Assembly (NCBI RefSeq): GCF_000524195.1
Contig: NW_020170393.1
Location: 62,001 to 126,000 of the forward strand
From: Echinococcus granulosus
Taxonomy: Eukaryota; Platyhelminthes; Cestoda; Cyclophyllidea; Taeniidae
DNA length: 64,000 nucleotides
Reading direction: 5' to 3'
Part shown: positions 39,701 to 50,887 of the stretch, piece by piece
Layout of the letters: each line of letters opens with the position of its first letter
How positions within the stretch are numbered: position 1 is the first letter of the stretch
Program-made: the position numbers and the translations under genes
Notes under the pieces: model-generated
Databases searched by the model: none
Seen by the model: the letters and a program-made list of their open reading frames with translations, nothing else
What the model was told of the DNA's origin: nothing

Positions 39701-42700
39701 CTACTGACCGAGCCACCACGTGAATAGACGCACGCACACGCGCGCCCACGCGCCCGCCACTGGATCGGTCTGCCAACTGGGTTAAAACCGTGATGCAGGC
39801 AACGGGTCCTGTTTCATCCTCAGATTGGTCCCTCTTCGTCTGTCTCACGTTGATTGGTTTGGCGGCATTCCTTTGTCGGCTTAATTAGCTGATGGTGGTA
39901 TTGTTGTCGGTGTTGATTATGGTGATGAAGCTGCCAGAGTTGCCCACAGACAGCTACTAAAATTCTTACCGCGCTTTGCACTGGCTGCGTAGGAGCAAGG
40001 GTGGGGATTCGGAAGGCAATCTTTTTCAGATGCATTAGTGCATATTTAGCCTTAAATGCTGGGGTCATGTCAAGACCTACGATCCTTTTTGCTATGCCCC
40101 AATTTGAGTAACAATTTTCATTTTTCGTCATGTGAAAGGTGCTCATTTTCCTTCCTTTGGTTTCCTGGAGAACAATGCATTATACATCTAAAAATCCAGA
40201 GTTCTACTTTTTAGCACTAGCACCGATTCCTCTCATTATTTCCATTTTATATTTGCCATCAAACTAAAGACGTTTCATTAAATCCAATTATCAATGGATT
40301 CGTTATTTATTCAGTCGTACTAATGAACAGCTGAATTTTTGTTCCTCCTTGATTCATGGTACCTATCTTGTCTTTTTCTCTCCCTTTCTTCATTACACGT
40401 CTATCTCCTTGTCCCCTGATTTTACACAGTTCTTTCACCTTCCAAACGGCATTTTTTATTCGTATTCATTCAAATAACTGAAAAATGAACTCTACATTAC
40501 CTCGCCCTACGAATTCGTGCAGCAGGTACTGCATCTATCTGTGTAGATTTATATCCTGTTTAGATTAAAAGTGGGTTTTTACCTGAATTGTCCTACTAAA
40601 TCTTATCCATTAAAGTGGCTGAACATCAAGGGGCAAGTGTTAGCACGTTATATCAATCTCCTCTACACCGGTTTTTAGTTCATTTGGATGTTGAGCAATA
40701 TTATATGCACCTTTTCTGAATGGAACGTCTTGTTACCACTTTCTCTGCCCAGATGTCCGGACCACGAGGATATTTGTCCGGCGACGCTGACTCGGATGGC
40801 GCTAGACATAGCCGAGGGGCTGGCGTATCTGCACAGTAAACAGCTCATTCATCGCGATATCGCTTGTCGTAACTGCCTGGTGGGCCCGGACCACGTGGTG
40901 AAAATAGGCGACTTCGGACTGACGCGCGAGGCTACCGCGGGCTCCCCGTACGGCTACTACCGCTTTACGCGCAACGTCGAGCTGCCTATCCGGTGGATGC
41001 CGCCCGAGGCGGTGCAGTTCGGCATCTTCTCGGTTAAGTCGGACCTCTGGTCCTATGGCATCGTTCTCTATGAGATTATTACCTTCGGCATGTTTCCCTA
41101 CGCTGAACTCGGCGACGTGGAAGTTGTTGAACGGGTCAAACGATCCGAGTTCTCGATCACGCAGATTCTTCCGCCTGCTGCCAACGGAACTACTGTGTAC
41201 GTCGAAATCAAATCCCCTTGGATCTCAGTGATGCTAGTCTTTCATAGTATCTAGCTTCCTGATTTCCCTCATCCATCCAGTTAGAGTTAACACTACTTTA
41301 CTCGGCACCCTACTGAAGACAAAGTTAGCGATACTCGCGGCGGTGCGGCCAAATTGTGCATATTTTTGCTCTGCGAACCCACTGAAAATGAGATCTATAG
41401 GCACATAATTCATTTTCTTTACGTCTTTGAGTTCTTTGGGGAATCTTTAAATCGTCTTTCTTCGGCTGCAGTTGGAAGTTTTCAAAATGCTTAGCTGTCA
41501 CATAATTATTCCGCTAATTTTCTTCCAAAAATTTTTTTTACTGGGATACGCTGTTTTAATTTTGGCTACTGGGTAGTAACACCTATCACCATCCTTCAAT
41601 TATTTCGGAGACACAATGTTCAGTAAACGCACTTTGTGGTTGCAAGCAATATGTGGTTGAGAGAGCTCTCCCATCCTATGCGCTGTTTTTTTAACTGGTG
41701 TTCTGCTCTTTTGGAATAGATCTTTAGATGAAGATGGTCTTACTGTTTAAACGAACTAAACGTTAATTTTACCGTCAACACAATCACGTGTTTCTGCAGG
41801 CTTGCGAACTGTGAATTGTGCATTTATGCGTATGCGTTGGAAAAGGTGGTAGACTTTTGGGAGTCTTATTTTACTGGGATGGTTAGCGGTGCCTCAGTCT
41901 GCTAATACTGCACCTGACATTTTTGTCCCGTCCGTTTTCTCTGTATCGCGTGGTGTGGGTCGTGTTGTGTCGGTTCACTAAGTGGAGTGGAGAACTCATC
42001 ATTGCCAAACCAAAATGGAGACATTTCTTTGCCTCCCAGGCAAACAGTCTCCTATTTCATTAAAGCCACCTCTCTGTCTTACCTCCTATCCGGGGAAGAT
42101 CCTCATTCGTACATCCTGGTGATATCTGGGCCCACGCTACTTCCAAGTACATTACCTCCATTTTCGTGTGGTGCTGTATATTGTTAATCACAAGGCTAGT
42201 ACGCATGAAAAGAAGTTTATCCATTGGACATGTCAGCAGTGTTGAAATTGCGGAGAATCGTTCATACTGAACCTGAATCTGTTCCGTTTGTACGCATTGG
42301 TATCTCCTGATGAATTGGAATTTCCAGAAATTACATGAACACACGTTCCCCTCCCTCTTTCCAAGTGTATGTCAACACGAAATCGCTTTTTTTCTTGTTG
42401 TCATGTCTCCGACCCTCTTGGATCTTTTTATGCACTCCTCTTTCTACTTCAGTAAGTGTTTTTTATCTCCTTTCTGCTCCTTTTCTTTATACAGGACCTC
42501 TTAAATGGTGCAATTTCTTCTCTTCAAAATTTGCAATTTGAACACTGATTCGTGGTTCGATGAGTGTTTTTGAAAATAATTTATGTCAAGTCCTAACTTT
42601 AGAGCTATTTGTCTCCCAGTTAGCTATTCCATGCATGCACTTCAGCTGTCTTTGCAAGACTGGTAAATACAAACAGTGCCTCACCATATTTAGGGTGCAA

Positions 42701-45700
42701 ATTGTACTTCCAACACAATGACGATGAATACCATGCGAAATCCGCTAATCATGTATGATTTTTGTTGTCACAACTGAAAAATACAAAACAATACTGAATA
42801 AGGCCTTAAACTAAGAATTTGAGTAACCCTTCCAACGGCTTTTATTTAATTAATTTCTGAGGCAACGCGATTGCTGTAGAAATGCATACAGTACTGATTA
42901 AAATGGGCTATTCTTGGGTAAACTTCTCACCATTACGATCTCACGTACTTTTGGCACAGGTGCCACCAAACATTAGCCTGGCGATACCTCCTCAGGCTCC
43001 AGTCACCTGATGGGCTATCCCTTTTCCAGGTGTTCATCTTCCTGCGTTATTCTATCACCTCTAATACCGTTAATCGAATTCGGGCAATTACAATTACAGA
43101 ATCTTGTGGATTTTGCCATTGTCAAACGGAAGACTGACTGATTCCACTTCATTTCACTTCCAGTCACCATGAGGATTGCAGAGTACCATGTGACAAGTGG
43201 GCAGCAATGAGTGGAATTGCAACCAGCTACTTTTTCCCATTGCCCTGTATGCGTTGCTAAGTTTCATTTTACTTGTGCGTTTTACGCCCAGGTGGCGTCT
43301 GATCGTGAGCTGCTGTCAGTACTACTGGCAACACCGTCCTGAGTCAATGCTCCAGGTTATAGAGGAGATACGGGCCAACGAGAATTGCATTCGACCCTAC
43401 CTCACCGACGAACCACCTACTCTAGAGACCACGGCGATTCCCGTAAGACCTCACTCATTCAGTTGTAAAGCCTTTTTTTTCAAGCTTTTCTTCGTTCTCA
43501 GGGTAGGAACTCTTTTGGTCAGAACTCTATCCTGGTGACTAATGTACATTTATTGGTACATTGCTCTATTTGCATCATGGTTGTACTGGGAGATGTTTTT
43601 CTGAAATAGTTTTATGCTATGTAGTCGCACTGTTTCATTGACGAAATAGTATCTCATCACTTCCGGCAATCTCCCTAACTTAAATTTATTTGGTTCTACT
43701 TAACATGTTGTTATTACACACTTTAATAGCTTGTATTGTAAGAAAATACTCATGTTAAGCCGCAACAACCAAGACAACAACTCGGCAATAGAGCAAAAAG
43801 TGGTTGAAATATCCGGGGCAAAAGGTCGTTTTGTACACGAAATCGACGTTTGTTAGTTGCAGTTGGAAGATAAAATTCGGGTTACCGTTAGACACCGACG
43901 AAGATCGTAAGGGCAGTTACGCTGCACTCCTCTTTCATCCTACACTTTGAATAGGTCATTTCAATCTCTCACGACTTGAATGATAAGTCGGAAAAATTAA
44001 TGCAGAATTCTAAATGTATCTTTCATGCTACCCCATCTAAAACCTATTCTATGGGTAAGGGAAAGGATACCTTGAGGATGTTGAGCTAAATTAACATTCA
44101 AATGTTTCTATCTTACGCTGGATAGGCTCTGGTGAAGCTAGAGCACCTGTTTCCTCTACTGTAAGTCTTCTCATGTATCACCTTATTAGAGGTGCTTCCT
44201 CATCATCTCTCTTGTTTTATCTATGGTAGTGCACGCTTCTCTGTCAGGCTAGTTGATTAGGCTGATGCGAAATTCCTTTTTGGTCTATTCCTTTTCGAGC
44301 ATTTGACACTAAACAAAATCCGATTCCTCTCACTATCAAACACCAGGACTAAACTGTTCCTTGACCCACTTTTTAACCTTGTCGCCTTTCAGAATTTTTT
44401 CATTTGATACCCCTAGCTAAACTCTAATAATTGGATTAACGTTGTACACCGTTTGCTGATTTTCCTGTACCTATGCAGTCTCCTTCAGATCCAAAAATCT
44501 ATCAAAAAACCCACCCAATTTAGTGTCCCATTTTCTGTCATCGGTCTTATTCATCCTAGGTTGCTTTGATTAAGGTTTTGTATGTATATTTATCCGCTTC
44601 ACTGCACCAGTAAACAGTTTATTGTTGTGCAAAATTCATTTAATTGCTTTATAAGTTTACTTATACATGGATGTCTGACCGTACACTTTTCTCCGGGTAG
44701 TTCCTTCCTGGTCCGGGTGCGTGCATAATGCCGGAGCCGCCGCCGGTTCCACAGCCTGCCTTCTCGGCACCGATGGGGGCACGTGCCTGGGTTGGCGGTG
44801 CACCCTTTATGAACCCCTCGACGCCCTTCACGGAGCCCCCCTCAGCGGGCGAGGGGCCCCAACGCCATACAGCCGCCAACAGCAGCAGTGGTGGCTGCGG
44901 TGGTGGTGGAGGGTGTAGTGAGAAGGTCTATTTCTCCTCTGCCAACTCTTCTTCCTCCCTTACATCCAACTCCGCCTCCTCCAGACGGCCCCACAATACT
45001 GCTTTAAACATCGGACAAACTCCGGTCAAACGAGCTCCACCTCCCACTTCAGTCTATGCGCCGCCTGGACATCCTGGTTACCAACCCTCGGATGAATTGA
45101 ATCCACTTCTCAACCCCTCCAACCGGTATTGTCTATTCACGTCTCATTTTATTGATAATTGTCTGAGTTATGATTTTCTGTGACCCATATCGCACTTGGG
45201 TCATCAACGAAGAATGCATCAGCCTGGAATTATCTTTATTGTAAGCGTATGGAATTATAGATGAAATGGCAATGATAGGGTAGCGTGGAAACCGATACTC
45301 TATTACAGCTACGTTGTCTTCAATCTTCTTGACCTGCCTCAGTCGTTTTTGGCATAGAAGTATGCCGGTGCTAAATTCAGTTTCTTTGAAATATGATAAG
45401 TAGCAATTATTGCGACACTTGACGGCATCCTGTATGTACATACTGGGTACTGCTTGGTGAAGATTTGACTGCACAGACCTGGTTTGTTCTGATTAAAGAA
45501 TAAATTTAGTGTTCTTATTACCTACTTTATGTGCTTTCTGAAGATCGATGTCCTTGGAGTTCCTGCAAAAGTCAGACTTCCATCTCCAAACACCGCCGTC
45601 GAGGAGAGCGAACGAAAGTGATGTCGAAGAAGAGTTAGAGAGAATCAGCGAGAGCGGGGACGTTGATCTTCGGCGTGAGGTGGAGGACGAGGAAGGTGAG

Positions 45701-46517
45701 GTGGATTTTCAAGGTCGCAGAACCAAGCACCAGCGCACCTCACGTCCCCAAAAGCCCTCTCTTTTGGGTCGCAGCCCCTTCAGCTTCTCCGTGGATCCTA
45801 GTGGTGGGACACGACGGCAACAACAGCACAGTGGTAACTTCTTTGCACGCACATTCGCGGCCGCATTGGATCCGCGTGGCGGCGCCGGGAAGTCGCACCC
45901 CCGACGCCCGGTGGGACTGGCCTCCTTTCTGCACAGCGATCAGTCCTCCTCTATACGAATGCGACTGCTCCCCTCTTTACGCCATCATAATCAACAACAC
46001 CACTTTCATCAAACAGCCGCCGCTGTTGCTTCTTCCCCCCCATCCTCCTCGCGCAATGAACTTACTGCCAAGTCTCTTCCTCAGGTGGACAGTACTTTCA
46101 ATCACCTGTCTATATGCATTCTCATATCTTAACGTATGCAGTTTTGTACATTCTGTCAAAATTTGTTTGGAAATGTAGCTAAAAGCCTTTCACTTATCCT
46201 TTTGCCTCAAGGTGAGCGGTACCAACTGTCACACCTCTACAGTAGTGTCGATAACGAAAACGTCACGGCGAGGCGCGTGCAGCTCGGCAGGGGACGCGCA
46301 CTACCTTGCGCGACCACGTCCGCCCACGACTGCGGCCTTCTCCACCTCTGCCTCTCGCTCATCCTCAGCAGCAGTGGCTGTGGGGTCGCCTCGGGGTCAG
46401 CGACTGCCCATAGTGACGCAGAACGGCGCCGCGGGCCTGATTACCTCCAGCGGGAGTAGTCCCACCTTTTCTTATCCATCCCCACCTCCTCCCCCTCCGC
46501 ACAACTCCTTCGTCTAG
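18783..46517 (+). CDS. VKR: Venus kinase receptor-type receptor tyrosine kinase with extra OpuAC-like domain
   Basis: Twenty exons: 18783-18894, 18926-19294 (or 19308), 20152-20285, 21485-21552, 23419-23560, 26831-27283, 28708-28921, 33585-33758, 34853-35006, 35689-35854, 36534-36855, 37003-37163, 37650-38027, 38117-38572, 39058-39374, 40753-41196, 43292-43442, 44701-45125, 45544-46084 and 46212-46517. They join to about 1828 codons in one frame. The order is signal peptide (1-23), OpuAC-like solute-binding domain (about 40-480), Venus flytrap (about 485-950), one membrane helix (about 1053-1075), tyrosine kinase (about 1102-1395) and Pro/Ser/His-rich tail. A flytrap, one helix and an insulin-receptor-like kinase define Venus kinase receptors, known in schistosomes and other invertebrates and linked there to reproduction. 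The exon 2/3 junction is unresolved: the good donor at 19309 breaks the frame by one base, while the weak donor at 19295 keeps it. The acceptors at 23419 and 37650 are plausible but weak. The donor at 35855 would be GC rather than GT. Confidence 0.9.
18926..28850 (+). other. Exons encoding the OpuAC-like (betaine-binding-protein-like) domain
   Basis: Exons 2-7 (first part) encode about 440 extracellular residues. Landmarks in order: HWIINYIFEILIRERFGY (first helix), VNLELWLRTG, GPITRWGLYTNEEL, DQNPRIGWPGSQPVWLAKC, FPILLNWYPNTLTLKSRLV, VNQLVKVSWAGLAEAAPLV, RFHIKQTDYIQLL and CWWLRMHRSRWEQW. The order and spacing match the ABC-type glycine-betaine/proline-betaine substrate-binding family (E. coli ProX, PF04069). 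The tryptophans in LELWL, IGWPG and LNWYP fall where ProX has its cage residues Trp65, Trp140 and Trp188. This is a remembered alignment, not a computed one. It suggests binding of a quaternary ammonium compound, which is inference. Confidence 0.75.
19309..26830. other. Introns 2-5 of the receptor kinase
   Basis: Introns between the small exons of the OpuAC-like domain: about 19309-20151, 20286-21484, 21553-23418 and 23561-26830. They are AT-rich, with no recognised gene. A frame near 22575-22665 is open for about 30 codons and could be an unrecognised exon. It is not needed to keep the reading frame, so I left it out. Confidence 0.45.
27284..33584. other. Introns 6 and 7 of the receptor kinase
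   Basis: Introns 27284-28707 and 28922-33584, flanking the small exon that joins the two ectodomain modules. The 4.7-kb intron holds a fragment of the dispersed repeat (about 30700-30790). It also holds a minus-strand frame of 113 codons (29747-30088), basic and charged, with no recognised family. Otherwise AT-rich filler. Confidence 0.45.
28851..38027 (+). other. Exons encoding the ANF/GABA-B-type Venus flytrap
   Basis: Starts within exon 7 at KKEIIIGGMFTF, the usual first strand of a class C receptor or ANF-type ligand-binding fold. It continues through exons 8-13. Recognisable parts are RRVLVISPTVESASFLW followed by KFFFRTIPSAYTA (the conserved S-P-T and F-F-R-T-x-P region), QQWRWKRVAMF (second-lobe strand) and GRIIIVDHSAGATAIILCAA. 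A proline-rich stretch (TPPSPPVPPQTPPPAYDEDP) near 37810-37880 interrupts the C-terminal part. Family knowledge: this module binds amino acids in schistosome VKR1. The ligand here cannot be read from sequence. Confidence 0.8.
30700..30790 (+). repeat. Dispersed repeat family, short fragment
   Basis: The segment CCTGTGGGGAAAGCGATTCA followed by TGCCTTAAAG and TGATTAAAGAACC parallels the copy at about 17540-17590 and, more weakly, the copy at the right edge. Located in an intron of the receptor kinase gene. Diverged and partial. Confidence 0.4.
38426..38494 (+). other. Transmembrane helix of the receptor kinase
   Basis: Encodes WIFAMGVLIIIAIPVVAVVL followed by AYFRRRLRE, a 23-residue hydrophobic helix with a basic stop-transfer signal. 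Just before it lies an acidic, Ser/Gly-rich juxtamembrane stretch of about 60 residues in the same exon (38117-38572). Confidence 0.92.
39058..43442 (+). other. Exons encoding the tyrosine kinase domain
   Basis: Exons 15-17. The glycine loop is IGDGAFGLVYGG, the ATP lysine sits in VAVKM, and the helix-C glutamate lies in FLSEAKLM. The catalytic loop is HRDIACRNCLV, with Cys where most receptor kinases have Ala (HRDLAARN). The metal site is DFGLTRE. The activation loop contains SPYGYYRFTRNVELPIRWM, with paired tyrosines like insulin-receptor kinases. PPEA and DLWSYGIVLYEIITFG follow. The last exon (43292-43442) gives the C-lobe helices ending ESMLQVIEEIRANENCIRPY. All residues needed for catalysis are present, so an active kinase is expected. 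Confidence 0.95.
39375..44700. other. Introns 15-17 of the receptor kinase
   Basis: Introns 39375-40752, 41197-43291 and 43443-44700, separating the kinase and tail exons. The first contains an alternating purine-pyrimidine tract at about 39728-39745 and a 135-codon antisense frame (39441-39848) with no family signature. The others are AT-rich. Nothing else was recognised. Confidence 0.5.
44701..46517 (+). other. Exons encoding the cytoplasmic tail
   Basis: Three exons (44701-45125, 45544-46084, 46212-46517) join in frame with the kinase domain and add about 420 residues. The tail is rich in Pro, Ser, Gly, His and Gln. It has a run of glycines (about 44890-44920), an acidic stretch (SDVEEELERISESGDVDLRR) and a near-terminal YPSPPPPPPHNSFV. 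Tyrosines in VYAPPGHPGYQPSDE could be docking sites. There is no known domain. The exon frames stay open over 425, 541 and 306 bases, which supports coding. Confidence 0.75.
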
Positions 46518-49500
46518 GACGCAGCCCAAATCCCCTGTATGCGAATGTCCGTCTCTCCCCCATCGCTCTTCCAGCGTGACTTTTCTTCCCCTGATCCAAA
46601 GCGTGCGCCTGAAGGGCCCTGTCTGTGTGTTTGTGTATAGTCGACGGGCTCTGCGCTGTACTGACCGAGACACCTGTACGCGCCAACTTCCCTTTGCACA
46701 TAATGTGATGATGATGATACCGGTGCTGATGCTGATAAAAACACATATATGTATAGTTAACTGGAAGAAATGTGCGTTTTAGTTTGTACCTTCTTCTGCC
46801 TCAATTCTTAGCGCAAATGTTTTACAGGATGACTTGTACTAACGTGGTTCCCTATAACTTGAAAACCACTACATTCGGGAAGCCCCAGTTTTTGTGTTCA
46901 CTAAACAATGCCAGCTCCCTTTTGATTTGCCTAAACTAAGCGTAATTTTGCGTGAGAGAGCAACAGTTTTGCCCGTTTGAACTGGGATTCGCGCCACCTT
47001 TAATGACTAGAAATTATTTGACGGGTCCATCCTCTGACATAGTTGGTGTTGGTTACCTGTCTTTGAAGAGAAATAAGATCTTTAATGAGTTCACAAAAAT
47101 GTGAGAAAAGTGCCACCAGCGGTATTCCATGTGCAGGCTCCACAGCATTTGCATTGCACAGGTCTTGGGTAACCTTTTTTTGCATCGGGCATCCAATACG
47201 TTGGTCAGAATACTCTAGGCAATTGGCACGAACCTGACGGCGTACATGACGCCCCTTGTCTCTGATACCTGTCCGAAGTGCGCTTCGAGGCGTCATGGTT
47301 TTTTTGCCTCGAATGAGTCACTACCAGGTCCCAGCACCTCCGACGTACTTATTCAATCTGCAGTTCTTATTAAAGGTGGATAAAATTTCCAACGGACATG
47401 ATACGTTGGAGAAAGCTAGGTTAATTTGAAATGTGGGACCCCAAGGATGAACCATTCTGGATGGTGAAATGCTCATTCAGATGCACTGCCTGCTCGTATA
47501 ACGTCGCAAGTTTGGTACGAAGCATTACTTTGCACGATTGGTATTAAAATTTGGAGTTAAGGGCTGGAGGTGTTTGTCCGAAAAAAAGGCAAGAAGTTGT
47601 GGGGGGAGTTTGTCGGCAAACGTCACAGCTATCCGGCACCATGCGTTAGAGGAAGTGCTAAGTTATTCGCGACGAGGCCCCAACCCCATAGAACAGGCCA
47701 AATCGGGCCGTAGTATAAGTTCATCATAGCTGTAAATATCACACTATGATAGAGAATATCACATTTTACCTAATTTTAGGAAGCACAGAAAGTAGTAGTA
47801 AAGACAAAGTAGATCCAAAAAGAAGAAAGACATGATAATTGTGCTAAGGATGGACCGCAGTAAATGACAAGAGGCAGTCAAAAGGAGGTCACATGGAAGC
47901 AGTGTTGAGACGCAGATGTCTAGCCGTGGTGACTGAAATGCCAAGTCTGCGAGGGCGCGCTGTCAAGACAGGGTCTTGGGACCGGTCGTTGCCCGTCAAC
48001 GACGTCCAGGCAGTAACCCGTCTGGGCGTTGATCAGCTTTCCGTGAGCCTTTTCAAGAAGGGAGTAGAAAAGATGTATTGCCAACAGCAGAATAACTGCT
48101 GAGGTAACACTGATAACATTTAATTCAAAATTTCAACTTAAACATTAAATAGTAACAGTATCTTCATACATGTGCTTGATCGATTCGAAAAAGTAAATTT
48201 GACAAATGTGTCACATTGAGGGCAGGAAAATCTGGTTTATTAGAAAAGAGGAAATGGGATGGCTTGAAGCCTCGCAAATTCCGATGAAAAAATTCACAAA
48301 TTGGTGCCGATTGTTGTAATGAGAGATAATATCACTCAGACTCCAATTTGTATGATATTTCTAGGAAATCAACGATTATGGTGGAAATACACGCCATCAA
48401 AGTGTGAAAATCGTCAATAAAAAGACGTCAAAAATTAAGTTTTAACGGCTGCAAATGAAGAGTTAATAAAAACTTAGAAAGCCCTGAGTAAAAGAGAGGC
48501 TGGTAAGTTTGGGAGTGTGACCCAATCCTTCCCATGGACTGAGACACGTCTTGAGATCTGGCCGTGGGAGCGCTTGCGTGCCTCCATTACTTCAGTGGCG
48601 TTTGTTCTGGGCATACGTATTGTGAGTCTACCGCACCTACTTAGGGGTACTCTACTAATTACCATTCGGGGATCTTTGATTTATCAAAGTGTGCGGATCA
48701 GTGTCTATCAGGTTTCCAGCATCAAATTACAAGCTAAAATGAATCAAAACTACTGAATAGTAAAAATTCTGGGATGCTCCGATTTGAGGTAGTGTAATAC
48801 GGTATATTCTTATCAGGTGAGCTGGCCCCCGGGTCATGCAAGTAGCCCCAATCCCTAATGTATACCAACATCACATATTCTGCCCGAGTATTATGTCTTC
48901 TTTCATCTTCAGGGAAGTTTCGGGGCGCTAATGACAGCCCACGGCATAATTTGTAACCCCCCAAGGAATGTAATGGAGTTTAATGACAGGAACTGAAACA
49001 CAGTAGGTGTTTGATAATTTCTTTAAAAGCAATATCATGGAAAATACCAACCACTAAAACTTTATGTCCCAGAAGGTTAAGCTTTGTTGATACGCGTTAA
49101 CTAGTTCACTCTGCAAAAACACTTCACAGGCACAAAATCAGATTAGCCTGTCACCGAGTGCAACCTAGCAAAACGCAACACGAAAATCGCTTACTCCCAA
49201 ATCCAATTGGAGGCTGGTGGTCCCTTTGAAGCTTTTTGGATGTAAGCATTTGTCAAATCCGATTATAACTCAAAGGAAGAAAGGCGGACCGTTTACTTGC
49301 ACACATTTACATCTGAGTGAATGGGAGTTGCAGGGGGTACTTTTAATAAATCATGTGCCCCACCTTCATAAACAAAGAGCAGAATGAAGTTTTCTCATAC
49401 AGACCTCACAATCGGAAGTGAACACCCAGTGATTGCAGAATACCAGTAAGAAGGACTCTTGAATGATGTCTCGGGTATAATTTAAGGAGCTACTCACCCA

Positions 49501-50887
49501 ATTAGTGAGGCATTCTATTATCGCTCTTCCTTTGAGATTGCACCTTGGAAATAGGGAACGAGGAAAATGCTTTCCATGCGTATTATCAGAAAAATTTTGT
49601 TTATCAAAGCCACTCCTTATGCACGCTCGTGCTATTCGAAAGACTATCCACTTTCATTGCAAATTTGCATCAAGTACATGGTTTTTTTTCTGCCTTAAAC
49701 ACACATGAAAGGAAAGGAAATCGCCAACAAAAGTCCATTTTTATGACAACTCTCAATTTACATTGGTGAAGAGACGGGTATAATCGGTTCAAGGTGGGTC
49801 ACATTACCACTTTTTATCAACTATGCAATTTTTAAATTTGTCCGGTATTAACAAGTAAGGAATTCATAATACATCAACTGCTGTCGTTTCAAAACATTGG
49901 ATCTTTCAAATTTTCTGATTTTCATGGAATGAAACAACGAAGAATCAGAAAAATTGCGTTACTTGTACCATCAACTATGAGTTCCATTGTCGATACAAAG
50001 GAGGGTAAAGTGGACGGTTAAGAATAACCAAGGCGAAGGATTTGACTGATGAGGATGCAATAAATAGGGAGGCTCTACTGTAGTGGGTGGCCTTAACCAT
50101 AATAGAAAGTAAGCAGTCAGGAGAAGCTTGAGCTTGGACTGAAACAGCCAGTCATGAACTGAAGATCACAGTGGTAGCTGATACAGCTTAAGCAGTATGA
50201 AATTACCAATAGGTAAAGGACTTTCACAAGTGGGTCGGTTAGAGGAGAATAGGCCTCGAAGTTGGTCTCTATTCATTATTACGGCATAGACTGAAGAATT
50301 TTGGCGTCTCCGTAATGCAACTTTTAGTGAAATACAAAATCTTTTGACTGATAATCAGCCGGACAAATTTAATTTAAGTGTTAAACCAAATTTCTGACCA
50401 GAATAGTTACCTAAAATCAAGGATAACCACTTGGCAGTTCTGTAGTGCATGAGCCGCGTTTAAAGATCATGCAGATTAAGAATAAGTGATTTCCTCTGCA
50501 TCCAGTTAGATAAAAACGTGTGGAAAGACAAACAAAATTGGGCAATAAAGACCCGCAGGACAGTCCTCCCGAAATTAAACTTTTGATCGCATTTTTCACA
50601 AACGAAGATGCTCAGATCACAGGAGCTGAAGCAAAAAATTTCATCCGTAGACATAAGACCTTGCACCAACTGACCATCAAACACATCTTCTAGACGCTGG
50701 ACTATCTCCCTTAAGAGCCATGAAACATTTACGCCCTAGAAAGGCCATAAAGATTAATCACCATCGTATACCGTAAGCAGGGCACCACTGATGTGATGAT
50801 AAAACGGCACCAAGAGGTGTGGTGAGCATATACCGATTTAAACCTTTACTCAGAAATAGGACGTATGGGTAACGAATACACACACAT
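46518..50887. other. Intergenic spacer between convergent genes
   Basis: A 4.4-kb spacer between the 3' ends of the receptor kinase (+) and the GalNAc-transferase (-). The first 200-300 bases are probably the receptor 3' untranslated region. A diverged repeat copy lies at about 48830-48960. A minus-strand frame at 47000-47296 (98 codons) and a plus-strand frame at 47893-48102 have no recognised family and are probably chance or repeat-derived. Confidence 0.5.
48830..48960 (+). repeat. Dispersed repeat family, partial copy
   Basis: GGTCATGCAAGTAGCCCCAA, then ACATATTCTGCCCGAGTATT, ATGTCTTCTTTCATCTTCAG and GGAAGTTTCGGGGCGC. The copy near 57400-57490 has GCCATGCCAATAGCTCAGGC, ATATTCTGCCCGAGTATTGT and GTCTTCTTTCGTCTTAAGGG. 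These long matching blocks in the same order show a shared origin. Confidence 0.7.

Noticed and set aside
39441..39848. 135-codon antisense frame in the kinase intron
   Set aside because: Low-complexity, simple-repeat-containing sequence with no recognisable motif; probably chance.
47000..47296. 98-codon minus-strand frame in the spacer
   Set aside because: No recognised domain, no splice partners and isolated in repeat-bearing spacer; kept only as a note.
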